Below are positions 10,311-22,811 of a stretch of DNA of 64,000 nt, piece by piece. The position numbers and the translations under genes were made by a program. Under the pieces are notes generated by a model that was not told the origin of the DNA, made no database searches, and saw only the letters and a list, made by a program, of their open reading frames with translations. Where the stretch lies: assembly GCA_900312665.1 (NCBI GenBank), contig ONZQ02000005.1, forward strand, positions 135,608 through 199,607. Reading direction: 5' to 3'. Source of the stretch: Cephalotrichum gorgonifer. Its lineage: Eukaryota > Ascomycota > Sordariomycetes > Microascales > Microascaceae. The number at the start of each line of letters is the position of its first letter. Within the stretch, counting starts at the first letter, position 1.

Positions 10311-12262
10311 CGTTTGTTCCGGGGGTAGAGGGGTGGGCTGTCTCGGGTTGAAGGCGTCCAAGAGCATATTACGGGCGCTGAAACGACGCTTGCCGATTAT
10401 CCTACGTGCTTAGAGGGAGTATTTTCTATGGCGAATTTCTTCATTTGTTGTTCATTCATTCTTCTCTCTCATCCTCTGCTTCTGCTTCTACCGTTTTGGC
10501 CTTTTTTCATTTGTTTAGTTCCCGTGGCCTAACCTCCTTTGGGTTGCTGCTGTTGCCTTTCTTTTTTTTTTATTTTTTTTTATATACCATGCTCAATACC
10601 GTCTCTGCCTTTCTTCGGTTTACGCGGCCCCGGACGAGACGCTTTATACGGGTCAACGGCATAACAGCAAGGAGTTTTTGGAAGTTTTGAAATACCTGGG
10701 CGTTGCGGGATGAGGTTTTTTAAGGGGGGTACGGGTGAGTGGGTATACGAGGTAGGGAACTGCGGGCGAGGAGATTAAACTTTTGAATAATACTATCGGT
10801 ACCCTTTTTGGTGATGTGTTTGTGATAGTATAACCGAGATGCTCGCGTAGTGAGGTTTCTTTCTTTTTTGGGGGGGGGCTTCTCTATATATTTCGCGGGC
10901 GTCGTTCTGGCAAACGAACCTGTGTTCAAGCGACCTTGTAGTGAGAGACTTGGGCTTCATATCTGAGAGTTAGTAAGTCTCCCATCCTCTACCAACCCAG
11001 GCAGGCGCCCATCCAGCGGACTCTTTCAAGATATGCGGAGTATGACTTCATTTCACATGCGCGGATGCCTAAAGGAGAAAAATGGGGACCCGAAGATGGA
11101 GGGGATGGGGAGGATGGAGGAGTCTACGTCATTGTGGGCTGTACTTGGTCTGTGCGCCACTGTAGTACGTAGTCGTACGTGGAGAAGGGAAAGTTAAAGT
11201 CAATTGGAGGAACGGGTACCTACCTGCGAGGAGTACGATGAGCTCGGTCGCGGTGGGGGACACGGCAGGTACTTGCATGGCTCTAGGCTTCTATTGAAAT
11301 ATCCCTTTGCGCGGATATAGACGCAGACGCAGGGCGAAGGGGTCCTCAGGCTGGTCCGGGAAACTTTGACCGACAGAAGCCGTGTTCCGCGGCTCACAAG
11401 TTCGATGCGAGCTTGAGATGGGGGAAGGGAGGCCTCTTCAAGTAAACGGGGCAAGGGGGGTAGGGAGAGAGATCATTATTAGGTCTGCCAAGAGGGGATA
11501 GGTACATTGTGGGCTTTGGGAGAAAAATACTCCGGCAATGACATCAATGAAGGGGTACGAGTATACTCGGCTTGGTAGGGTTGGTCTCGGGCTTGGATGC
11601 CCGATCGCTATCCTCTCCGTAGGGACCGGGTATACATACAACTAGGAGCAGGCAGATGGATCAAGAGAATCAACCAAAAGTTAAGATCCAGCTTGAATAT
11701 CGGGCCCCCCCGGGAATTGTTGGGTCAGCCCTATACTTGTACTTGTATTAAGGTGGCGGGATCTGTGTAAGTGGGCGTTTTATATTGTACATGAAAGTAA
11801 CTGCCTCTGGGCCTAGCATCCACAACACACCTTACACTAGAAATACGCTCCTTGGCGTGACACGGGGTTGCGTCACCGCGGATTCGTCATGTAGCATGGC
11901 CAAGCTAACCCTTCTGCTTCGAGTACAAGTATTAGTTATTAGCGCATCCCGGCAAACATGAGCATGGACAATATTTCTCTGAACAAAAGCAGAAACAGAA
12001 ATTCATTTTGGACTCTGAGACCTTTTACGTAGCGGCCATCATACAGGCAATCCGGATCAAGGCCGGGTTTTTTTTTCCAAGTTCGTCTATATTTACTCAA
12101 AGTCAGAAAGCCGACCTCTGGGTTAGGTTACCCGCAAAACGCCAAAGGGAGAGACAGCAGAAACAACGTGTGCTGTCAGATCTGCCCGACAGGGTCTCCC
12201 TCGACAGCCAGCCAACTGCGTCATAGCGGGCCAAAGAGGTGCCCGGTGCCCACAGCGCTGAT
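10311..12262. other. Intergenic region, LDB17 / SLM1
   Basis: About 1.95 kb. The LDB17 3' region is very T-rich (10555-10585). A G run lies near 10870, and overlapping TACTTGTA words at 11734-11747 and a TACAAGTA at 11924. I find no supported gene; short minus-strand frames here are likely chance. Confidence 0.5.
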
Positions 12263-15200
12263 ATGGCCGCCATGTCCCCGCTCCAGACGCCTGTAGCCGC
12301 GGGCCACCATTCTGGACCTCTGGACCAGCTTCATACTCAACGTCACCTTCGTGCGAACACCACCCCGACCAAGACACAACAAGCGAGCTACTTCCCCCAA
12401 CAAGCGACACCGGCACGGAGCCTCGGGACACCCTCATTCCCATTACGCCCGGACAGCGAAGACGCCGGAACGAACGACACCGCAACGAGGCACACTCCCG
12501 TAAACCGAGAGCCATCGCAATCGCAGTCCCAATCGCAGTCCCAACATCCGCCTCCCCTCGCTGCGTCCCCCCGACACGGCCCCTCCGCCGCACCGAGCCG
12601 ATTCACGGAAGACTGGGACGCCAGCCGGCGCGGCAGCTCCATACTCGAGGGGCAGCGCCCGCGTGGTGGTGCCGACACGATGCAGCGCTCCGGCTCGTTT
12701 GTGGCCGGCGCGCCACCCGACGAGCTGCAGCTGGCGCGGGCCAATAGTAGTGGCGGCAACACGCTCAGGAAGAAGGCGTCGATCCGCCGGTCGGCGAGCC
12801 TGAAGAGGAGCGGGAGCAAGAGGAGCGTCAAGGCCGGGAGCGTGAGGAGCCTGGCGCTGCAGTCGACGGCGGATCCGGACGAGGCGCACAGCGCGTTCTA
12901 CTGTCCCGTCCCCGTGGGGGCGAGCCCCACGGATGCCCTTGCGGCGAGATTTCAAGGTATGGCCGTTTCTGATGTTTCCTTAGTTACTGTACTGTTTCCC
13001 ATATAGCCGGGGGCTACCGGGTCCCTCCCTGAAGCCCTGGGCGGGGGAGGGTACATGTTTGCTAATGTCCGGGGGACTACCAGCGTGGAGGAAATACCTG
13101 AAGGAGCTGGTCACCTACTTCCGGGAGGTCCAGTCCCACTACGAGAGCCGAGCCAAGGCCGCCGTGAAGCTCGCCAGCGCCGCGCACAACATCAGCCACC
13201 ACCCGATCCTCCTCGGGCCGGACGGGCTCGGCGACGCGATGCACATCATCCGCAGGTACAACAAGGACGCCGTCCAGGACGCCGCCCGGGCGCAGGAGGT
13301 CGAGGCCGACGTCATCGCGGCCCTCAGCGGGCTGCGGAGCGACCTGCAGCAGAAGATCAAGGAGATCAAGAACCTGTCGGGCGACTTCAAGAACTCGGTC
13401 GAGAAGGAGATGGACGGGACCAGGAAGGCGGCCAAGGCGCTGCAGGACGTGCTGGGCCAGGCGGAGTTGGACTCGGGGCTCGCCACGGGGAAGCAGGACC
13501 CGTACCTGCTCCGGCTGGCGGTGGACAGGCAGGTGGAGAGGCAAATCGACGAGGAGAATTACCTACATCAAGTGCGTTTTTTTTTCTTCTCTTTTTTTTT
13601 GGCGGGGAGTTTTGTCGCCGGTGTTTTTTGGTAGATGATGAACCTTTGGAGGGGGGGTTACTAACACAATTCTTGTGAAATTTAGGCCTACTTGAACCTC
13701 GAGACCTCCGGCAGGGAGCTGGAGGCCATCGTGGTCGGGGAGGTGCAGAAGGCGTTCAGCGCCTACGCCTCGATCCTGAAGCGGGAGGCGGACTCGGCGT
13801 TTGGGGCGGCCGAGGAACTCAGCGTCGGCCCCGTCGACATGCCCAAGGACTACGAGTGGGAGCAGTTCATGCGCGGAAACGACCAGTTCGTGGACCCCGC
13901 GGTGCCGATGCGGTCCCCGGAGAGCATACACTACCCGGGGCGCGACCACGTGGCGTGCCAGGAGCTTCGAGCCGGTCTTCTCGAGCGGAAGAGCAAGTAT
14001 CTTAAGAGCTACACCGCAGGATGGTAAGCAACCCCCTTTGTTACCTCTGCCGTATGGGCGTCTAACAGCCCCCTTAGGTACGTCCTGTCGCCGACCCACC
14101 TCCACGAATTCAAATCAGCAGACAAGGCCCAGGCCCCAGTAATGTCCCTCTTCCTCCCGGAGCAGAAGCTCGGCTCGCACTCGAAGGAGGGAACGGCCTC
14201 TCAGAAGTTCATCCTCAAGGGCCGGCAGGCGGGCGGCGTGCACCGCGGGCACACGTGGGTGTTCCGGGCCGAGAGCTACGACACGATGATGGCGTGGTAC
14301 GCGGACCTCAAGGTGCTCACGGAACAGACGTCCAAGGAGCGGAACGAGCTCTTCGTGAGAGGCGGGTCCGTGTCGACGAGGAGCGGGAGCCGGGCGTCCA
14401 GGAGGTCGACGAGCAGCGACGCCCGAGCCGTGGACGAGGAGGACGACGAGCCGTTCTCGGCTGGTGAGTCGGTGGATGTCGGCTCCAGGCAGGACGGCGG
14501 CGCGGCGAAGAGGCCGCAGGCGGGGGGCAGGTTCCCGTCTGACTTGCAGGTTAACGACGCGCGGGGGGGCGCGGAGGCGCCGGGGTCGACCTCGTCCGTT
14601 AGCTCGGGCCCGGCGAACGGGGGTGCGGCATACATGACTAACGGGGTGGCCACTGCTGGAGGCAAGGGCGGGGACGGGGAGACGGGAGGCGGCTACGTGG
14701 GAAGGGCGGGCCACGGGGCGGGGGGCTACGGGAATACCTCGCGCGTACGGCTCGACGAGGCGCCCTCGCACGCGGCCATTGTGAGCCACGAGGCGGTGCG
14801 GGACGGCGTGAACCCTTACACGAATGAGCCGCTGCACCAGCCCACTCCGGTCTACGGGGCGGGGGCGGGGGCTGCTGCTGCTGCGGGGGTCTACGAGTAC
14901 CGGACGCCGAGCCGGGGGCATTCCTACGCGGACGGGTCGGTCGCCGGCGGGGGTCGGGGTGTCCCTCAAGGACCGCCGCCGGAAGCGCATGCACACTCGC
15001 ACTCGCACTCGCACTCACACTCGCACCATGCCACCGGGGCGGTCCCGGAAGCGCAGTCGCACTCGCACTCGCACTCACACCATGCCACCGGGGCGGTCCC
15101 GGAAGCGCACTCGCACTCGCACCATGCCACCGAGGCGGTCCCGGTAGGCTCGTACCTGCCGCACGGGATGGACATGGCGTACCGGGAGCCTACGGCGGAC

Positions 15201-15470
15201 GGGCATCAGGAGCAGGTCGGGGAGGAGAAGGAACATGTCCGGTTCTCCGCCGAATGTCCGGTCGTCATGTCTGCGGGTGTTGTCAAAGTGACCGACGCAG
15301 CTAATGGGCGGCTGGGGGTGAGTACGGTGGGATGGGAACAGCCGCGGAGTATGGCAGATGATGAGGCAGTCGTGTCGGAGATGGCAAGGGCGTCGGCAGC
15401 TAAGAACCTGCATGTCCCGGGCGGGTATCCCAAGTCGAGTGCTGCGAGTACACAGGTATCTTCCGCCTGA
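12263..15470 (+). CDS. SLM1: Slm1/Slm2-type F-BAR + PH protein (PI(4,5)P2 binding, TORC2 pathway)
   Basis: Exons 12263-12956, 13084-13571, 13686-14023 and 14078-15470 give 970 residues. The N-terminal 230 residues are low-complexity, rich in S/Q/P/R. AWRKYLKELVTYFREVQSHY opens the F-BAR-like helical domain (about 232-470). YLKSYTAGWYVLSPTHLHEF starts the PH domain (about 490-590), whose first tryptophan is split by intron 3 (TG|G). Slm proteins bind PI(4,5)P2 at eisosomes and, on membrane stress, carry substrates to TORC2; calcineurin acts on them in yeast. The tail after residue 590 is long, Gly/Ser/Ala-rich, and holds an in-frame Ser-His repeat (see separate entry). Yeast Slm1 has 686 residues, so both tails are extended here. 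The start is the first in-frame ATG; a nearby Met (residue 4) is an alternative. Domain assignment is firm. Confidence 0.9.
14985..15146 (+). repeat. In-frame Ser-His tandem repeat in SLM1 tail
   Basis: Three tandem units, 14985-15050, 15051-15104 and 15105-15146, encode 22, 18 and 14 residues. Each is Ala + (Ser/Ala-His)n + HAT(G/E)AVP(E/V). The units differ by steps of exactly four residues (12 bases), consistent with slippage in the CACTCG core, so the reading frame is kept. Confidence 0.9.
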
Positions 15471-18394
15471 CTGTGATGGCGCGGGGGAGGTAAGGGACGT
15501 GGGGACCGGGACGTGGAGGGTAGGGTAGGAGGTAGGAGGTAGGAGGTGCCTTGGGATGGGATATGATGACGACGAGTTGGCATTTAGATGATAGAGCGCG
15601 GGATTGGGGCATCTTTAGCACGATGTGGACGTAAATACTATGGATACTCGTTCGTATAAGGCGTGATTCTATCTCTTTTTCGGAGAGGATGCTCTTGAAG
15701 AGGCGGAGGAGCCCGTAATTTTATTTATATCTCACAAGTATTACGACGGACGACCTGATCTCTCGCTCGCTCGTCTATATTCTGTCGATGTATCCGGGTC
15801 GTCGTCATCAGGATTTCGTTCTGGGGGATTCTGTTCCGGATGAGGGAACGAGCAGTGGAGCGTACTTGTACGGAGAAGGATTTGGGAGCTTGAGCTGAGG
15901 ATGCGATGTTACTATTTTTAACGATGCCTGTTCAAGTGCTTGCAAGGATGTGCTCTCCGCAAGGATGTGGAAGTGGATGTGGATGGGGCAGCAGTTGGCG
16001 CTAGTACAAGTACGTCTGACAAAGTACAACGGGAGCCTGCGAGCCCAGGGTCCAAGCTCCTCCTCCGCCCAATTAATGTTGGCTTTGCTGGAATAATACT
16101 CCGCCGCTTACGAGTTGGTCGTAATACTTGAACAGTGAGCAACTTTCACGGGTAAGATGAACTCGCGTTCTCCCAACACAGCCCCTCGCTTCCCCGCCGT
16201 CCCGCCTCGCACACCACAAGCATGTGGCAGGCCCAGTACCTTGCCCGCGAGAGGGTTCGGGGGGTCGCAGCTTTCTTTTACCCGAGCTGCAGACGGGGTG
16301 GATGGCAGACGACGTTGATGGATGCACGTCCTCGCGTTGCATAATATTCCCGCGACGAGGCGAGACACCCCGAGCCGAACCGAACCCTCCTTTGGTAGTC
16401 CGGCGGGGTCGGTGCTCCCAAGGCCAAGTCACACCAAACAGGACGGCGCGGGGAACCTCACACAGAATCAATGGGACACACTTCGCAAGTGCGGGTACGC
16501 ATGCATAGAGGTGCCCGCGGCGGCCATTGCTGGTCGCGGACACGGACACGGACACTACGGCAAGGCGTGGGCGAGGCGCCGCATCCCTGACCAGAAGCTG
16601 CCTTGCCTTGCCCTGTCCCGATCCTGGCCGTTTCAATGGATCCTTGGGGCCCGTTTCTTCGGCCCCATCTAGGCGGGGCGGGGCGGGGGCGTCGATAATG
16701 TTGGCCATTGCGTTTGCGAGAGAGACGCAGCTGCCAACCAGTATTACATGGGTACTTGTTACCCTCACCGAGAATGATGAACATGCTCGTACTTGGAAAG
16801 GGCGCAAATCCCCCAGGCAGAAGGCAGCGGTCCTTGCGAGATCGACGCCAGGGCTTGATCGCCATTGTTTACCCCCGTGCCTCTCTTATGCGGATACAAA
16901 TATTGGCGGCTCGGTCTGATGTGCGGAGGTACCTCGCATCCCGTCGTCTTGTCCATGGCTCCCTCGTGATGATCCCAGGCCAAGGCCGGGGTTGGGATCT
17001 GCTCCCCACAGCCTCCAGCCTGCCTCCCACATATCCCATCCTCGTTCATCGCTTCGCGTGGCCTGGGCGGACGAGGGCCGTCTTGCCGCAGCAGAGGCGG
17101 ATCCCATTACTACTTCTTACTACCTTTCCTTGGCGAGATGGAGGGTGCAGGCGCAGGCGCAGGCGCAGGGTGATGGATTCGGTAAACCTACCGCACCTCA
17201 ACTCCGTATTCATTCACCCCACGCAACCTGCGACCGAGAGTTAACCGCCCGCCTTTATGCCTCTCTGCCTCTGCATCTGCATCTACTACCATCTGCCGCG
17301 ATGACCGCTTCGTGGGCCCGCCCAGGATCTCCGCGTGCCGCGCTGTTAGTGTTTTACCCTGCCTCCGCAGACACGGCACACACACACATGCGACTGTGCG
17401 ACCAGACCAAGAAATCTCGCTTCCCATACTTTCCGTATTATCCATTCACTGACACTTGACGTCGTGTCACCCTTCACCTGTCACCCGTCAGTCAGATTTA
17501 TTGTCCATGTCTTACTCGTACTCGTTCATACCCCTATCGGCTGGCTCTCCTCCCCTGTTCCAGTCCCAGCCCTGGCTGTCTCACTGTCTCACTTTTCCCG
17601 TCGCCCAACATCCTTGCCCGCACCCCTTGCCAGCCACCTTGCCAACCACCAACCACCGACCGCCACCCATCATCCTGCCACCACTGCCACCACCGCCACT
17701 TGCCGTCCCTAGTAAGAGGCCGGGCCGGATTAGGGATGTTTCGAGGTCTGACTGCAGCCGCCGCAGCTGCATCCCTGTCCATGTCGTCGCACGGACATCC
17801 TTCTCGTTCTTAGCGCGATCCATGGGCCGCATCCTAGCCTCCCTTGCCTACAGGGATTGGGTTTCTAGCTCTGGTTCTAGTTCTGTCTCTCAGAGCTGCA
17901 GCTCCGAGAATCACTGCAAAGTATTTACCAGTACCCGTACGCGCGTGTCTCCTGCTGTCTTGTGCCGAGTCTTGATTATCATTGTGCGTACTCTGATCTG
18001 AATACGAGTCCAACCCCGTCATTTCCACGGCCTCAGCCCGGTTCTACTTGTAGCCCACCTATCGCTCAAGTAGCTCGGCTCGGTTCTCTTTAAACTAAGC
18101 TTGACATCCTCTCTTATACTTACCCGTAGCTCAAAGAACCCTGTGTCCACTGCCACTCTGCATCCCGAGCTTATACGACGTTATATTATCCCGCACAACC
18201 CTGCCTATACTTCGTTCCCCAACCTTAATTCTCGGACCCTTCTTACAGCTCCTGTCTCCCGTCTTATACTACAAGGTACTTAACAGCTGCGGACCCCCCC
18301 TTTCGACAGCTTGGCCACCAAGTTCAAGTTCTCGTCGCAGAACCCCACCAGTGTCTACTCAGGCCATGAGGTAGCCACCGAGAATACCACTGAA
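15471..18394. other. Long intergenic region, SLM1 / MFS transporter
   Basis: About 2.9 kb. Several open frames exist on both strands (16073-16807 minus, 16708-17244 plus, 17456-18001 plus), but their translations are low-complexity or show no family pattern. TACTYGTA words occur at 15863, 16005 and 17513. The stretch 17500-18300 is pyrimidine-rich and may be the long 5' leader of the transporter. Confidence 0.5.
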
Positions 18395-20605
18395 ATGGAG
18401 GAAAGAGACGTTGAAAATGGCAAGGAGAAGCGCCTGTCCCTTCACTCAGTCAGCTCGGCCGTCGAGGCCATGCAGAGGGTCGCCGACCGACTTATAGCCA
18501 CCACCGAGGCCTTCAGGATCCAGCTGCGTGAGAAGGACAGCGAGGGGAGCGCATCGAAGACGTCGCTTCCGAAATCGGATGGACCCCGGCAACCTGCCAC
18601 TGCATCGGGCTCTCCGCCCTATGATCCCGTCCCCGAAACCACACAGGCTGATGCCCCTGCTGCTACCCAATTCCCTTTTACAACTGGGGGCTCGGGGGGG
18701 ACAACCTCTACCCATATTTCCGCGTCGAGGCCTAGCACTCGACCGTCTCCGCCTCTGCCAACAGCCGACCTACCGCACGCGGCCTCCCCCTCGACACCCC
18801 AGCTTGTTGAGGCGCGCCCCATCCAAGTAGAACCCAATGTCGGACAGATTGATAGTGTGACCCCGCCCGAGCCTGAGGGCAACGCCCATACCACCCTCGC
18901 GTCCCCCGTCCCGCCATTCACAGCTAGCTCCGCCGGCCAACCGGGATGGCCGCTACCGGACACCCCGCATTCATACGCCGAACCCAACAGCCCAAAGCAG
19001 TCTTTCTTCCGCACTAACATCTCCTATCTCCGCGAACCCCTCAACGCGGGAACGGACAGGGCCTTCGCTTCCGTCAATGCGAGAGGGAGCGCCCTGGTAT
19101 CCCAGTTCTCAGACGGGCGGCCGCCCTTCTCGCTCCTCCGCGAGGTCCTCTTCGTCGGCATCATATGCTTCTCGCAGCTCCTCCTCTTCGCCGCCTTCGC
19201 GCAGGCCCTCGCCCCCGCCGCGGAGATCGGCGCCACCTTCCCGGACACGGCCGCCGGCTACCTATCCTGGTACACGGCGGCCTTCGCCCTCGGCGCCGGC
19301 GCCTTTTCCCTGCCCGCCGCGCGCCTGGGGGATCTCCTGGGGCACAAGAGGGTCTTCGTCGCCGGGTTCGCGTGGCTCGCCCTGTGGAGCACGCTGGCGG
19401 GCGTGAGCGTGTACGTCGAGCGCGGAGGCAACGGCGCCGTCTTCCTCTGCGTGTGCAGGGCCATGCAGGGCATCGGGCCCGCCATGACCGTCCCGAGCGG
19501 CCAGGCGATGCTGGGGAGCGTGTATCAGCTGGGAAGGAGGAGAAACCTCGTCATGTGCCTGCTCGGAACCTCGGCGCCCTTGGGCTTTGTGCTCGGCGCC
19601 GTGATGGCGAGCCTCTTTGCGCGGCTCACATCGTGGGAATGGGCCTTCTTCGTGCTCGGCGCCGTCTGCCTCACGCTCGCCTGCCAGAGCATACTGGTCC
19701 TCCCCCCGGACCCCCCGATGGACCCAGCCATCAGGGGCCAGAAATTCTGGAGGCTCGTCGATGTTCCCGGCATCGCCCTCGGCGTATCGGGATTCATCCT
19801 ATTTGCCTTTGCGTGGAACCAGGCGCCCATAGCATCCTGGTCGACCGCGTACGTCTACTTCCTCTTCATCATAGGCGTCCTCCTCCTGGGCGCGTCCGTA
19901 TACGTTGAGTTCTTCGCGGAGCATCCCCTCGTGCCCCTCTCGGCCATGACTCCGACAACAGCCCTCATCCTCGCCTGTACGGCCGCCGGGTGGGGTTGCT
20001 TCGCCATATGGGCCTTCTACACCTTCCAGCTCCTAGTCGACCTCCGCGGCTGGACGCCCCTCCTCGCGTCGGCCGCCTTCGTCCCCACGCCCATCACGGG
20101 GCTCCTCGCCAGCGTCCTCGCGGCCTACCTCCTGCGCCGCGTGACGCCGTACTGGGTCATGCTCGCCTCCATGCTGTCCTTCGCCTTGGGTGCCGCGCTC
20201 ATGGCCACCGCGCCCGTGGGGCAGACGTACTGGATCAACTCCTTCCTCAGCATCCTCTTCGTGCCCCTGGGCATGAACATGTCGAGCCCCGTCGCCGCCA
20301 TCCTGGTGGCGAACAGCCTCCCCGCCGAGCACCGCGGCGTGGCGGGCAGTCTCGTCTTCGCGACGACCTTTGGCTCGATCTCGGTGAGCCTGGGCGTCGC
20401 GGGGACGGTGGCCTCCAGGGTCGGGGAGGAAGCCGATATATTGGCGGGTAACAGGGGCGCGATGTACCTCGCCGTGGGGCTGGCGGGCCTGGGGAGCCTG
20501 CTGGCGCTGGTGGCCGCCGTCTGTGACACGTTGTGGCCGGCGGAGCCGGAGGAGGGTGCGGCGTTGCGCGTTGGGGGCTGGAAGGGAAAGAAGGCAAACG
20601 TTTAA
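18395..20605 (+). CDS. Major facilitator superfamily transporter, 14-TM (DHA2, Atr1/Amf1-like)
   Basis: Counting from the first in-frame ATG (18395) the protein has 736 residues. About 220 residues of Ser/Pro/Thr-rich cytosolic sequence come first. Then about fourteen hydrophobic segments run from LREVLFVGIICFSQLLLFA to the C-terminus. Motif A reads ARLGDLLGHKRVF between TM2 and TM3; CRAMQGIGPAMTVPSGQAM matches the TM4 region of the DHA2 (drug:H+ antiporter) branch. Overall it resembles the fungal group around yeast ATR1 (aminotriazole/boron export) and AMF1 (low-affinity ammonium transport). The substrate cannot be told from sequence. The frame is open upstream to a stop at 18281 with no ATG, and a candidate 3' splice site (CGACAG) lies at 18309. 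An upstream coding exon is therefore possible and the start is the weakest part of this call. Confidence 0.85.
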   Translation: MEERDVENGKEKRLSLHSVSSAVEAMQRVADRLIATTEAFRIQLREKDSEGSASKTSLPKSDGPRQPATASGSPPYDPVPETTQADAPAATQFPFTTGGSGGTTSTHISASRPSTRPSPPLPTADLPHAASPSTPQLVEARPIQVEPNVGQIDSVTPPEPEGNAHTTLASPVPPFTASSAGQPGWPLPDTPHSYAEPNSPKQSFFRTNISYLREPLNAGTDRAFASVNARGSALVSQFSDGRPPFSLLREVLFVGIICFSQLLLFAAFAQALAPAAEIGATFPDTAAGYLSWYTAAFALGAGAFSLPAARLGDLLGHKRVFVAGFAWLALWSTLAGVSVYVERGGNGAVFLCVCRAMQGIGPAMTVPSGQAMLGSVYQLGRRRNLVMCLLGTSAPLGFVLGAVMASLFARLTSWEWAFFVLGAVCLTLACQSILVLPPDPPMDPAIRGQKFWRLVDVPGIALGVSGFILFAFAWNQAPIASWSTAYVYFLFIIGVLLLGASVYVEFFAEHPLVPLSAMTPTTALILACTAAGWGCFAIWAFYTFQLLVDLRGWTPLLASAAFVPTPITGLLASVLAAYLLRRVTPYWVMLASMLSFALGAALMATAPVGQTYWINSFLSILFVPLGMNMSSPVAAILVANSLPAEHRGVAGSLVFATTFGSISVSLGVAGTVASRVGEEADILAGNRGAMYLAVGLAGLGSLLALVAAVCDTLWPAEPEEGAALRVGGWKGKKANV

Positions 20606-21126
20606 AGGGTCGTCCGGGGGAGGGCAGGCGGTAGCCCCTCCCAGGTGTGATTTGGTCTCAGGGGGGGGGGGGGGTCGTTACTTTTGGGAGCGTTGTATAC
20701 CCACGGAATGTTTTCTGTCTTTTCGAAACCCTTTAATTCCATAGTAATAATACCAAGTTATAATATCAAGTTACGAAAAAAAAAACCATCTTCTTTTCAG
20801 GCCTACCAGTTCTAAATCCGCTGGAGAGATGAGAAAAACACCCGAGTAGGGGGGAACAATGCCAACTGTTTAACCGTGAGAGAAAATTCCGAGATTCTGA
20901 AATTCGAAGTAGGCAATAGTTTGAACATTTTCCCGCCTCCCATTTCCCAATAAACGCCGGTCTTTAAGAGAGAACAAAAACAAGAGAGAACAAGGGGGTG
21001 GGTCCGGTCAGCCGGGGACGGGGCCGACGGTGCAGCAAAAGGACGTTTTGCGCAGAGGTGTGGGTGTCGTCAAGAGTATAAGAAAAAATGACAGGAGGAA
21101 GAACGCGAGTGTTTGGCAAAGCGCAT
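20606..21126. other. Convergent spacer, MFS transporter / GAR1
   Basis: About 520 bases with the 3' ends of both genes. It contains a run of about 14 G near 20660 and an A run near 20777. No gene seen. Confidence 0.55.
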
Positions 21127-21923
21127 CTAGCGACCACCCCGGCTGAAGCCGCCGCTGAAGCCACCACCACCGCGGCCACCACCACCACGGCCGCCGCCGC
21201 CCCTGCCGCCTCCCCTCGAGAAGCCGCCTCCGCCCCGTCCGCCGCCGCCGCCCCTGCTGAAGCCGCCGCGCGAGCCGCCCCTGGCGCCACCCCTCGGCCC
21301 GCCCCTACCGCCCCTCCCGCCGAATCCGCCGCGCGAGCCGCCCGGGCCGCCCCTGCCGGGCCTCTTGACCTTGGGCGCTCCGACGACCTTGGGCTTGGGT
21401 AGGAACCTCTCGAGGGGGAGGAGCTTCTCGCCCGCGATGTAGAACTTGTCGCCGTCCTTGAAGCTGGTGGCCTGGATGCCCTCGGAGGGCTTGATGGTGA
21501 AATAGACCTCGTTGATGGGCCCGAGGATCTCGTCGACCTTGCCGACGGGCGTCTTGTTCTCGAGGTAGATGGGCGCGTTGAACATGGGGACCTTGTCGTT
21601 GGTGGACGAGCAGACCATCTCGCCCTCGCAGGCGTGCATGAAGGAGCCCATCTCTAGGACGGAGGCCGGCGGGCCGAAGTCGCGTTGGAAGCCACCGCCA
21701 CGGCCTGTAAAAGGGGGGAGGGAAGGTTTGTCAGTTCTATCCGTCTCTCTGTCTCTGCCAGAATCCTACGTATCCGGCCTCGCGGGGAGGAGATACGGGG
21801 GGGTTGAGCAATTGGGAAGGGGAATGTTCAGGTGGGCTCTTCAACAAGGGGAGGGCTCTTCGTACCACCGCCGCGGGGGGCGCCGCCGCGGCCGCCGCCC
21901 CGGGAACCGCCTCTAAACGACAT
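21127..21923 (-). CDS. GAR1: H/ACA snoRNP subunit Gar1
   Basis: Exon 1 is 21923-21866, the intron 21865-21705 (GTACGA..CAG), exon 2 21704-21127; 211 residues. The N-terminus (MSFRGGSRGGGRGG) and the C-terminal ~75 residues are RGG-rich, flanking the Gar1 core (about residues 25-125). The core has VLEMGSFMHACEGEMVC, NAPIYLENKTPVGKVDEILGP and FTIKPSEGIQATSFKDGDKFYI, which are close to invariant in the family. Gar1 binds Cbf5/dyskerin in the nucleolus and helps substrate loading and turnover in rRNA pseudouridylation; RGG tails are usual arginine-methylation and RNA-contact regions. The first exon is only 58 bases and is fixed by family N-terminus and phase. It is divergent from threonyl-tRNA synthetase. 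Secure call. Confidence 0.95.
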
Positions 21924-22811
21924 TTTGTAGATTTATTTCGTGGGGTCTCCGAGACTCGGCAGGTCGGGTGCTCTCGTTGGGTGCTTCGGTAGTGGTCGGG
22001 GAAAGAAGCGTTTCGTTTGCCGTTGCGCTATGCTTCTCTAAATCGACGGGCTGGAAACTTGAGAAATTCGGATTTTTTTTTCTCTGGGGGTGGGTCTTGA
22101 AAATGTGCTGGAAGCTTAAGCGATTGAGTGTTTATGATTGGTTGGAGTGTGCTCGGGGCGGAAAAATATTTGGGCGGCAGGAGAAGTCGAGGTGGGGCCG
22201 GATGCCTGTGGGCAGACCAGGAGGAATTGATACTCGGTGTGCTGTATAGTTAGGTAGTGAGAATCCGTGCCATTGATCCCTACTTCAACCTTACGATCTT
22301 GACATTTTGACACAGAGACGGGCGAAATTTGGGCTAGTCGGTCACTTAAACGAGCATCTCACTTCCTATACAATGGCCCGTTGTAACGGTTATAGCACTT
22401 AGTCCCTGCCCATTCTCTTGTACCTGGCTACTTCTCGATGCAATTGAAGACCTATGTACTCAGCTGGATCTAATCTACTGGGCGTCCGCTGTTTTAAATC
22501 AAGGAGCAATTCGGAACATTTCCAGAGTCTGTAAAAGGATGAGATAGATAGCCCGGACAGCATCGTGTAGCTGGTCTGCAATAAAAGGGAGATTAGGATG
22601 TAGTCATCACTGTTTCGGCCGTCGTAAGGCACTGAGTCACTCGCTACTGCCCACAGGCTGTCACACTCATTGGAATTTCTGAGGGTGGGATTTGGCGGGG
22701 TACCCCACCTCACTCGACTCTCGAACCCTTCCCACTTAACGAACCACTCCTACCGCCAAATTCCCATCTCCACCCCCCAAGCAGCAAAACACCCCAATTG
22801 CATACGATATC
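21924..22811. other. Divergent intergenic region, GAR1 / ThrRS
   Basis: About 890 bases serving two translation-related genes. A poly-T tract occurs near 22073. No supported gene. Confidence 0.55.

Noticed and set aside
14115..15014. 299-codon minus-strand frame opposite SLM1
   Set aside because: Arg/Pro-rich mirror of the GC-rich SLM1 exon; no family pattern.
14985..15146. Regular repeat as possible CRISPR-like array
   Set aside because: Units are in frame, contiguous without spacers and inside a fungal coding exon.
16073..16807. 244-codon minus-strand frame in the SLM1/MFS spacer
   Set aside because: No recognisable domain; composition unlike the real genes around it.
17456..18001. 181-codon plus-strand frame before the MFS transporter
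   Set aside because: Low-complexity Ser/Pro sequence from a pyrimidine-rich leader; probably UTR.
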